DNA of 7,247 nt from CAZEWZ01 sp964516765. GTDB taxonomy: Bacteria > Bacteroidota > Bacteroidia > Flavobacteriales > UBA7430. Below the pieces are notes generated by a model that saw only the letters and a list, made by a program, of their open reading frames with translations, did no database searches and was not told where the DNA came from. This document shows, in pieces, positions 1 through 6,110 of the stretch; within the stretch, counting starts at the first letter, position 1; each line of letters opens with the position of its first letter. Location: positions 1 through 7,247 of the forward strand of contig CAZEWZ010000039.1 in assembly GCA_964516765.1 (NCBI GenBank). The letters are read 5' to 3'. The position numbers and the translations under genes were made by a program.

Positions 1-707
1 ACGGAAGTTGTTTTTATGCCAATGAATGCATTGGTTGTGATGGACCTATAGATACAGATGGTGATGGAGTTGGCGACTGTGATGAAGTAGAAGGTTGTAC
101 TGATTCTATTGCATGCAACTATAATCCGATTATTACTGTAGACGATGGTTCCTGTGAATATCCTTTGGAATGGTCTGATTGTGCCGGAAATTTTGTTATA
201 GTTTTAAATGAAGTATTATATGATCCCTCAAATTTTGGGTTGCTAGGAGATGCAAACGGTGATGGAGTTTATGTTCAAGATGAAGATGAGTTCATAGAGT
301 TATATAATAACTCTTTTCTTTCTTTAGATATATCCGGATTCAGAGTTTTTGATGCAGATGGGAGTTTCGAGTCTCCCAAACACATAGTTCCGGATAATAC
401 ATTTTTGCAACCTCACCAAGCTTTTGTTCTTTTTGGTGGGGGAGTCCCTTCAGGAGATTATGGTGATGCCTTGGTTCAAATTTGTTCTAACGATCCGATG
501 AACCTCAATAATGCAGGAGATCTTCTAACCATCACAGATGACCAAGGCAATATATTCATCACTTTTGATATAGAGCCATTATCCAATAACCCCAATGAAT
601 CTTTCACTCGTAGCCCAGATCTAACCGGCGAATTTATTCAACATAGTCTTTCTTTAGGAGGATTATTATACTCCCCAGGAATGAAAACTGATGGAAACCC
701 CTTTTAA
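1..707 (+). CDS. Secreted Cys-rich repeat and lamin-tail-domain protein, C-terminal part (5' end outside window)
   Basis: The reading frame is open from base 3 to the TAA at 705-707 (234 visible residues), so the true start lies upstream. The TTG at 165 is an internal Leu codon, not a start. Visible residues 1-12 (GSCFYANECIGC) look like the end of one Cys-rich repeat. Residues 16-28 are an Asp/Gly-rich calcium-loop-like stretch (DTDGDGVGDCDE), and residues 32-53 are a full CTDSIACNYNP...DDGSCEY repeat. Residues about 65-234 match a lamin-tail domain (LTD): it opens with IVLNEVLYDP, continues through DEFIELYNNS and LDISGFRVFD, and closes with SPGMKTDGNPF. These modules are known from exported Bacteroidota adhesins or surface proteins, with LTDs often beside nucleases or other extracellular enzymes. 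No catalytic domain is visible here, and the protein ends directly after the LTD with no recognisable type IX C-terminal sorting domain. The stop is 2 bases before the next start, suggesting co-transcription. The domain call is firm; the function is unknown. Confidence 0.85.
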   Translation, partial: GSCFYANECIGCDGPIDTDGDGVGDCDEVEGCTDSIACNYNPIITVDDGSCEYPLEWSDCAGNFVIVLNEVLYDPSNFGLLGDANGDGVYVQDEDEFIELYNNSFLSLDISGFRVFDADGSFESPKHIVPDNTFLQPHQAFVLFGGGVPSGDYGDALVQICSNDPMNLNNAGDLLTITDDQGNIFITFDIEPLSNNPNESFTRSPDLTGEFIQHSLSLGGLLYSPGMKTDGNPF

Positions 708-709
708 GG

Positions 710-2080
710 ATGAATTTTCTCCCCCCACTAATTGGTCTAGCTATTGTTATTTTAGCCATCATACTAATTTTAAAAAAAGTTAACCCGCATGCGGTGCTTC
801 TTTTTTCAGGTTTGTTAATGTTGATTATTGCCTGGGGCTTAGAGATGAATCTTCCCCTTCCAAAAAAAAGTACTGGTACGCAGTTTTTGGATTTTTTCAG
901 ACTCATCAAGGAATCCTTTGCAAAGACTAATGCTGGAGTGGGGCTGATGATTATGGCTATTGGTGGTTTTGTATCATATATTCATCACATCGGTGCTTCT
1001 TCTGTTCTAGTTCAAATGGCTATCAAACCACTCTCGATATTTAAATCCACGCCACACTTATTGGCAGTCTTAGTTATTCCCCTTGGGCAGATTTTATTTA
1101 TTTGTATCCCTTCTGCAGCAGGTCTAGGTTTACTTTTAATGGCTTCTGTTTTCCCTGTTTTAACCCAATTAGGTGTTTCTCGCATTTCAGCAGCATCTGT
1201 GATTACCGCTTGTACTGCTTTTGGTATTGGCCCAGCTTCGGCCATTACCGCAAGAGCCTCTGAGATTAGTAATCAAGTGGTAATATCCTACTTTATAGAA
1301 CATCAAATCCCTTTAGTTTTGCCACTTTCAATTTTTCTTGCTTTTAGCTATTATTTTGTCAATAAGTATTTTGATGCAAAAAATCCCGAGGAAAATATAG
1401 CTTCACCCATAGAAGAAACTAATCCGGTTTTACTTGTACCAAAAATTTATGCGATTATCCCCGTTCTCCCGCTTTTTTTGTTAATTATTTTCTCGGATTT
1501 GTTGCAATTATTCCAAAGTCCAATTTTATTAGATACCACTACTGCAATGTTGATTAGTCTAATTGTTGCTATGATTTTTGAATGGTTACGAACAAAAAGT
1601 ATTTCTAAAGTATTTGATTCTTTATCTATTTTTTGGAATGGTATGGGGAACATTTTTAAAACAGTTGTTACTCTGATTATAACTGCTGAAATTTTTTCGA
1701 AGGGACTTATATCTTTAGGCGCCATTGATGCCTTGGTGTATTTGTCCCACAATATAGGTATGGAGGCTACTGGAATTGCCGTTATTATGACTATTCTAAT
1801 TTTTATAGCTTCGATGGTAATGGGTAGTGGGAATGCTTCCTTTTTTGCTTTTGCACCTTTGAGTTCACAAATTGCCAATTCCTATGATGTATCTAGCGCA
1901 ACTTTTGTGTTGCCTATGAATTTATCTGCTTCTATGGGACGAACTGTTTCACCTATTTCTGGAGTTTTGATTGCTGTTTCCCAATTAGCTGGAGTAAGTT
2001 CTATGGATTTAGTTAAGAGAAACCTTATTCCATTTGCATTGAATATGATTTTATTATTAATCCTTCATTTTGTCTTATGA
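710..2080 (+). CDS. dcuC: DcuC-family C4-dicarboxylate/acidic solute inner-membrane transporter
   Basis: This is a 456-residue polytopic membrane protein with about 11-12 hydrophobic segments, for example near residues 6-22, 27-45, 74-95, 115-145, 199-217, 243-265, 272-293, 353-372 and 437-455. The length agrees with E. coli DcuC (about 460). Family-like blocks are GGFVSYIHHIGAS (85-97) followed by KPLSIFKS, and a C-terminal block with MGSGNASFFAF (371-381), LPMNLSASMGRTVSPISG (401-418) and the amphipathic VKRNLIPF (435-442). DcuC proteins exchange or export C4-dicarboxylates such as succinate, fumarate and aspartate. The cargo here cannot be read from sequence. The next gene encodes an IadA-like beta-aspartyl peptidase, so an aspartyl-type compound is a reasonable guess; in E. 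coli, iadA also sits with inner-membrane protein genes (yjiG/yjiH). The start at 710 is 2 bases after the previous stop, with AAGG immediately before it and too close for a classical ribosome site. The stop overlaps the next start as ATGA. Family call is confident; substrate is inferred. Confidence 0.85.
   Translation: MNFLPPLIGLAIVILAIILILKKVNPHAVLLFSGLLMLIIAWGLEMNLPLPKKSTGTQFLDFFRLIKESFAKTNAGVGLMIMAIGGFVSYIHHIGASSVLVQMAIKPLSIFKSTPHLLAVLVIPLGQILFICIPSAAGLGLLLMASVFPVLTQLGVSRISAASVITACTAFGIGPASAITARASEISNQVVISYFIEHQIPLVLPLSIFLAFSYYFVNKYFDAKNPEENIASPIEETNPVLLVPKIYAIIPVLPLFLLIIFSDLLQLFQSPILLDTTTAMLISLIVAMIFEWLRTKSISKVFDSLSIFWNGMGNIFKTVVTLIITAEIFSKGLISLGAIDALVYLSHNIGMEATGIAVIMTILIFIASMVMGSGNASFFAFAPLSSQIANSYDVSSATFVLPMNLSASMGRTVSPISGVLIAVSQLAGVSSMDLVKRNLIPFALNMILLLILHFVL
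2077..2080 (+). promoter_or_regulatory. ATGA stop/start overlap, transporter to IadA-like gene
   Basis: The ATG of the amidohydrolase (2077-2079) overlaps the TGA of the transporter (2078-2080). No Shine-Dalgarno-like sequence is evident upstream, so re-initiation by terminating ribosomes is the likely way it is translated. This ties the amounts of the two proteins together. Confidence 0.75.
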
Positions 2081-3210
2081 TCTTAATTAAGAATGCAAAT
2101 ATCTATGCTCCCAGCCAAATGGGTACTAGAGATGTTTTACTAGGTGGTGGTAAAATACTGGCTATTTCTAACAAAATTGATGCTTTCGCGGATACTAAAA
2201 TCATCGATGCACAGAATAAATACCTTGTGCCAGGCTTTATCGATCAGCATATGCACCTTATCGGCGCAGGAGGCAAGCATGGTTTTACTTCCATGACTCC
2301 AGAGATGAATGTAACCGACTTGGTAGAAAATGGAATCACAACTGTTGTAGGATTACTAGGTACAGACGGATCTACAAGAAGTATCAAATCTTTGTATGCC
2401 AAAGTAAAGGCTCTTAATGAAGAGGGCGTTTCAGCCTATATGCATACTGGTTATTATGGTCTTGAACCTATTCATATAACCGGGAATGTCCAAGACGATC
2501 TTATCTTTATAGATCCTGTCTTGGGATGTAAAATTGCAATTTCAGACATTCGTTCATCTTACCCTTCTGATATAGAAATTCTTAGGTTGCTTCGGCAAGT
2601 TAAAGTGGGCGGTATGCTTTCTCAAAAAAAAGGAATTTTACACATTCATCTCGGGAATTTGTCAACAAAGATGGATTCTCTTTTTAGGATAGTCAAAGAC
2701 CATGAGTTTCCCATCGCTCATATTTCGCCTACCCATGTCGGGCGAACATTAGAACTATTTGATCAAGCTATTGATTTTGCCAAACTTGGCGGAATGATTG
2801 ATATTACTACAGGTGCATCACAATATACAGACCCATTTAAATCTGTACTGTATGCCATTGAAAAAGGAGTGTCCATAAATAAGATGACTTTCAGTAGCGA
2901 TGGAAATGCGGGCTTGGATAAATTAAATGACAAGGGTGAACTCATAGGATTTTGTAGAGCACCGATATCGGAAAGTTTTACGCAAGTAAAATATCTTTTG
3001 AAAGAAGGGCATCTGTCTTTAGATAAAGCTATATCATTGATTACACTCAATCCTGCTGTGAATTTAGGATTGTCTAATAAAGGTCGAATTGAAATCGGTA
3101 TGGATGCAGATCTTTGTCTTTTGAATCAGGATTTTGAGCTTACTGAGGTCTTTGCACTTGGGAAACTATTAATGAAAGAAAGCTTATTAACTATAAACAA
3201 TAATTTCTAG
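2077..3210 (+). CDS. iadA: Isoaspartyl dipeptidase-like metallo-amidohydrolase (IadA family) with altered pocket residues
   Basis: The 377-residue protein is colinear with E. coli IadA (390 residues), offset by 10. IadA is a cytosolic binuclear-zinc enzyme that hydrolyses beta-aspartyl dipeptides. Metal and catalytic residues are all present: H58 and H60 in GFIDQHMHLIG, K152 (the carboxylated lysine), H191 in ILHIHLGN, H220 in SPTHVGR, and D275 in SSDGN. Also kept are Y127 in TGYYG (E. coli Tyr137), R159 (Arg169), R223 (Arg233), G65 (Gly75) and T96 (Thr106). Two positions differ: E. coli Glu77 is K67 here (GAGGKHGF, codon AAG at 2275-2277), and Ser289 is G279 (GGC at 2911-2913). In the E. coli enzyme these residues line the pocket that binds the isoaspartyl residue, with Glu77 contacting its alpha-amino group as I recall. 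The enzyme is therefore probably active, but its substrate may differ. There is no signal peptide. The start is coupled to the transporter by ATGA. Family sure, exact substrate uncertain. Confidence 0.9.
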   Translation: MILIKNANIYAPSQMGTRDVLLGGGKILAISNKIDAFADTKIIDAQNKYLVPGFIDQHMHLIGAGGKHGFTSMTPEMNVTDLVENGITTVVGLLGTDGSTRSIKSLYAKVKALNEEGVSAYMHTGYYGLEPIHITGNVQDDLIFIDPVLGCKIAISDIRSSYPSDIEILRLLRQVKVGGMLSQKKGILHIHLGNLSTKMDSLFRIVKDHEFPIAHISPTHVGRTLELFDQAIDFAKLGGMIDITTGASQYTDPFKSVLYAIEKGVSINKMTFSSDGNAGLDKLNDKGELIGFCRAPISESFTQVKYLLKEGHLSLDKAISLITLNPAVNLGLSNKGRIEIGMDADLCLLNQDFELTEVFALGKLLMKESLLTINNNF

Positions 3211-3212
3211 TG
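3208..3212 (+). promoter_or_regulatory. TAGTG stop/start overlap setting a GTG start for the first porin
   Basis: The TAG stop of the amidohydrolase (3208-3210) shares its last base with the GTG start of the porin (3210-3212). This overlap, together with the signal peptide that follows at once, decides the unusual GTG start. Translation is probably coupled. Confidence 0.7.
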
Positions 3213-4556
3213 AAGAACCTATTTCTGATATTTTTGTTCTTTTTTGGAAGGATTTTCAGTCCTTTAGACGCACAGAATACTCAATTAGACTATTATACTT
3301 TTGGAGAAGGATTAAATTTTGTCAACGAGAATGATTCTCGTCTCACCTTACGAGGATATATTCAGCCTTATTTTGATTTTAAAATTTACTCTGATACTTT
3401 AGGTGATACATTTTTGAGTGATCAGATGATAGAACCGGCATATCGCGCAAGACTAAGAAGACTAAGACTAAGAATCACTGGATCCACTGCCAATAAAAAG
3501 TTTTCTTATAAATTCCAAACAGATCTGACTGGAAATTCAGAGGTGGATGGTTTAAATAACGGTTTTTTACTCGATGGCTGGATAGCATATCATTTCACTA
3601 ATAAAATCAAGCTAAGCTTTGGTCAAAGAGCCACATCTACAGATAATAGAGAACTTCTTATGGGCTCAAATTCTTTAATGTTCGTTGAACGAAGCAAGTT
3701 AACTTCCGCCTTTGCTTCAATTAGAGAATTTGGATTTTTTCTTGATGCGACGATAAAGTTAGCTCCACTCAAATATATCAAACCGTCTCTAACAATAACT
3801 AATGGAGATGGAGTGAACAGTTCTTCTGAAGACCATGGAGGTTTAAAATATGGCGCTAGATTAGATATCCTACCATTTGGTTTATTCACTAATTTCGGTC
3901 AATTTAGACAGTCTGATTTAGTTCGAGAAAATTCACCAAAACTCGTTTTTGGTGGACATTTTAGTCATAACCAGGGAATGAGTAGTCGAAGAGGGAGAGG
4001 TAGTGGTGAAATTATCTTTTTGAATTCAGATTTACAAGAGTCCCTTCCTGATTATCAAAAATATGGCATCGATTTTTTATTCAAATACAAAGGATTGTCA
4101 GTCTTGGGTGAATTTATTAAATCTCGCTCTTTCCTCCCATCTGATTTAGCCTATTTCGTCAGAGCTGATGGAACACTTTCAACTGGTGTAACTGAGTCAG
4201 ACACAAATTATCCTAATAATAAATTAGTTCTTGGGTATGGGTACAATATTCAGTTGGGTTATGTATTCCAAAACCGAGTTTCTCTAGATTTTAGATACAC
4301 GCATCTTAAAGCAGATACTTATTCGTTTTTGAACAATAATACTTTTTATAATCGTCCAAATTATTATACAGCTGGAATTACAAAGTATTTAAGCAAACGT
4401 TATGGTTTTAAGATTCAGGCGTCAGTCACTCTCATTGAGTTGGGGGATGGAGCTAATGCCAATATTATATCTGGAAATGCTTCTGAGCCATATACTAAAC
4501 CTGTTATTAGTGGTCATGAGCTTATGTATCGATGTATGACTACCTTTTCATTTTAA
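3210..4556 (+). CDS. Outer-membrane porin, phosphate-selective porin O/P family, basic paralogue
   Basis: The 448-residue protein starts at a GTG that shares its G with the preceding TAG. No nearby in-frame ATG exists, and the GTG yields a good signal peptide (MKNLFLIFLFFFGRIFSPLDA, cleavage near residue 21/22). The mature protein alternates amphipathic strands and turns and ends in Phe (TTFSF), as beta-barrel outer-membrane proteins do. Porin O/P-like landmarks are LRGYIQPYFDF (47-57), the Arg-rich strand YRARLRRLRLRITG (78-91), KLSFGQR (134-140), NRELL, GDGVNSS then GGLKYGARLDILPFGLF (210-226), and LPDYQKYGIDFLFKYKGLSVLGEF (279-302). OprP/OprO relatives are anion channels whose selectivity comes from pore-facing arginines. 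The six arginines at 79-88 could play that part, but this is inference. Hand count of the mature part is about 47 Lys/Arg against 40 Asp/Glu. It is a paralogue of the gene starting at 6111 and is separated from it by the M14 peptidase gene. Confidence 0.88.
   Translation: MKNLFLIFLFFFGRIFSPLDAQNTQLDYYTFGEGLNFVNENDSRLTLRGYIQPYFDFKIYSDTLGDTFLSDQMIEPAYRARLRRLRLRITGSTANKKFSYKFQTDLTGNSEVDGLNNGFLLDGWIAYHFTNKIKLSFGQRATSTDNRELLMGSNSLMFVERSKLTSAFASIREFGFFLDATIKLAPLKYIKPSLTITNGDGVNSSSEDHGGLKYGARLDILPFGLFTNFGQFRQSDLVRENSPKLVFGGHFSHNQGMSSRRGRGSGEIIFLNSDLQESLPDYQKYGIDFLFKYKGLSVLGEFIKSRSFLPSDLAYFVRADGTLSTGVTESDTNYPNNKLVLGYGYNIQLGYVFQNRVSLDFRYTHLKADTYSFLNNNTFYNRPNYYTAGITKYLSKRYGFKIQASVTLIELGDGANANIISGNASEPYTKPVISGHELMYRCMTTFSF
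3450..3473 (+). repeat. AGA/CTA codon repeat encoding the Arg-rich porin strand
   Basis: Eight consecutive codons are built only from AGA and CTA, giving R-L-R-R-L-R-L-R (residues 81-88). At DNA level the hexamer ACTAAG occurs at 3452-3457, 3461-3466 and 3467-3472, the last two directly in tandem. Loss or gain of a 6-base unit would stay in frame and change the number of arginines in one strand of the barrel. Confidence 0.7.
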
Positions 4557-4558
4557 TG
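4554..4558 (+). promoter_or_regulatory. TAATG stop/start overlap, first porin to M14 peptidase
   Basis: The porin TAA (4554-4556) shares one base with ATG 4556-4558. A second in-frame ATG follows at 4562. The one-base overlap matches the arrangement at the previous junction and favours 4556 over the upstream ATG 4532, which lies inside the porin gene. Confidence 0.6.
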
Positions 4559-6100
4559 AATATGAAAAACTTTTTAATCAGCTTATTCTTTACTTTTTCT
4601 ACTTGTTCTTTTGGTCAAGGTTCACCCCAATCTAAGAAGATTACGCAAAAATATTTTCCTGATCCTGATATAGAGTTTACTACTCCTGCTTTTCTCAAGA
4701 AAAAAGGTTTTACAGACTACCAGGAGATGATGACTTATTTGGCAAAATTTGAAAAAGAATATCCTAATGAATTCACTATAGAATTCATTGGAGAAAGTCA
4801 AAAAGGTAAACAAGTTCCGCTGATCCGACTAAGAAATAACAGTAGAAATCGTAAGGTCCGTGTATGGATTCAAGGGGGACTTCATGGAAATGAACCCGCT
4901 GGTACAGAGAGTATTTTTCATCTTATTGATGAGGTGTTGTCCCGTCAGATTAATCTTTTAGATCAATTGGATATTACATTGGTTCCGATGGCCAATATCG
5001 ATGGCTATGAAAAGCATGATCGATATGCAGCGAATGGTCTTGACCTAAATCGCGACCAAACTAAGCTCATGGCAAAAGAAAGTATATTTCTCAAGCAGGC
5101 CTTTAGCGATTTTGCTCCTCATGTTGCTCTTGATCTTCATGAATACAGACCTTTTAGAAAAGATTTTACAGGTTTTGGTAAGTTTGGAATTACCAATTCT
5201 TACGATGTGATGTTTCTTTATACCGGGAATCTTAATGTTGCGTCTGAAATACGAGAATTTACTCGATCACATTTTGTCTCTAATGCAAAAGATAAACTAG
5301 TTGCCAGAGGCTATTCTACGCATGATTATTTTTCAACTAACAAGGTGCATGGCGAAGTCCAATTTAAACAAGGGTCTGTGAACTCAAGATCTAGCGCAAC
5401 TTCATACGCTTTGAGTAATTGTATCTCTTCGTTAATTGAAATTAGGGGAGTTGGGATCGGGAAGACCTCATTTAGGAGAAGAGTATATAGCGGCTATTTA
5501 GTCTCTTTGGCTTATCTCCAGTCTGCTTTCGAAAAACGTTCTGCACTATTTGATCTTTTTTCTCTTTCTTCTTCAACAACCCTAGATTCTGTGATCATAA
5601 AGAGTGAGGCAAGTAAAATGATACAAAGACTTCAGATGATTGATGTTCAAACGACTGAACTTATCTCTATTGATGCCATAACAAGCAATGCTCTGTCTTC
5701 CACTTCTGTTTTAGCTAGAAAAATCCCCAAAGCCTATATTTTATTAGCAGAACAATCGCTTATTCTAGAAAAGCTGAAAATTTTAGGTCTTGAGATTGAG
5801 ATTTTTTCTTCCGATAAAACTTTGGAGGTAGAATCCTATACTGTCGATGCTTTTACAAAAGAGGCTTTTAAATATGAGGGTGTTTTTCGTCAGAACATAA
5901 GTACAATAACAAAGACGTTAAACCGAACCTTTGTGAAAGGAGATTTTATAATATATATGAATCAAAAAAATGCAGGCCTAGCTGCAGAAGTACTTGAGCC
6001 CGAAGCTGCCAATAGTTTTATATCTTTTGGATTAATTGATACCCGGACAGAGCAAGAACTTCCTATTTATCGTTGCCATGAAAAGAAACCGTTTCATTAA
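4556..6100 (+). CDS. Exported M14-family zinc carboxypeptidase-like metallopeptidase
   Basis: I place the start at ATG 4556, overlapping the upstream TAA by one base (514 residues). ATG 4562 is nearly as good, and ATG 4532 would put extra residues ahead of the signal peptide. The N-terminus MNMKNFLISLFFTFSTCSFGQ is a signal peptide with likely cleavage after FGQ. The Cys in it does not fit a lipobox well, so a periplasmic or secreted enzyme is preferred. The catalytic domain spans about residues 45-320. Zinc ligands are H110 and E113 in GGLHGNEPAG and H195 in ALDLHEYRPF. The substrate carboxylate binder is N165-R166 in GLDLNRD, and the catalytic Glu is E295 in SLIEIRG. R156 in NIDGYEKHDR may serve as the oxyanion arginine. 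Residues 320-514 form a C-terminal region seen in long Bacteroidota M14 proteins (PKAYILLAEQ, then FVKGDFIIYMNQ and VLEPEA). The catalytic set is complete, so it should be active. Specificity (C-terminal residue, amide or murein peptide) cannot be read. Lying between two porin genes and after the iadA-like gene, it probably trims peptides taken up by this system. Confidence 0.88.
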   Translation: MNMKNFLISLFFTFSTCSFGQGSPQSKKITQKYFPDPDIEFTTPAFLKKKGFTDYQEMMTYLAKFEKEYPNEFTIEFIGESQKGKQVPLIRLRNNSRNRKVRVWIQGGLHGNEPAGTESIFHLIDEVLSRQINLLDQLDITLVPMANIDGYEKHDRYAANGLDLNRDQTKLMAKESIFLKQAFSDFAPHVALDLHEYRPFRKDFTGFGKFGITNSYDVMFLYTGNLNVASEIREFTRSHFVSNAKDKLVARGYSTHDYFSTNKVHGEVQFKQGSVNSRSSATSYALSNCISSLIEIRGVGIGKTSFRRRVYSGYLVSLAYLQSAFEKRSALFDLFSLSSSTTLDSVIIKSEASKMIQRLQMIDVQTTELISIDAITSNALSSTSVLARKIPKAYILLAEQSLILEKLKILGLEIEIFSSDKTLEVESYTVDAFTKEAFKYEGVFRQNISTITKTLNRTFVKGDFIIYMNQKNAGLAAEVLEPEAANSFISFGLIDTRTEQELPIYRCHEKKPFH

Positions 6101-6110
6101 AATAAACAAC

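Noticed and set aside
165..167. TTG at 165 as the start of the lamin-tail protein
   Set aside because: The same frame is open back to base 3 and encodes a typical Cys-rich repeat directly joined to it, so the codon is an internal leucine of a longer protein.
634..909. Minus-strand open frame of 91 codons across the junction of the first two genes
   Set aside because: It lies opposite well-recognised coding sequence, has no family resemblance and would run against the whole operon.
1447..1878. Minus-strand open frame of 143 codons inside the transporter gene
   Set aside because: It is a shadow of the DcuC reading frame; its composition mirrors the complementary strand of hydrophobic codons and no domain is recognisable.
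2077..3210. Alternative naming as dihydroorotase, D-aminoacylase or another amidohydrolase
   Set aside because: Colinear matches to IadA across the whole length (QHxHLIG, NEEGxSA, TGxY, ISDxRS, PTHVxR, SSDGN) are much more specific than the generic superfamily pattern.
4556..4630. Lipoprotein signal in the M14 peptidase (Cys within FSTCSFGQ)
   Set aside because: The residues before the Cys do not make a good lipobox, while SFGQ/GS fits ordinary signal peptidase cleavage common in Bacteroidota.
1891..5402. Fourteen-base identical string atctagcgcaactt at 1891-1904 (transporter) and 5389-5402 (peptidase)
   Set aside because: Both copies encode Ser-Ser-Ala-Thr in frame within unrelated proteins, and flanks do not match. 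Chance is the simplest reading and no recombination site structure is visible.
4556..6100. Aspartoacylase/succinylglutamate desuccinylase (AstE/AspA) identity for the M14 protein
   Set aside because: It shares HGNE and DLNR, but has a signal peptide, a longer catalytic domain with DLHEYRP and a C-terminal region typical of exported M14 peptidases.
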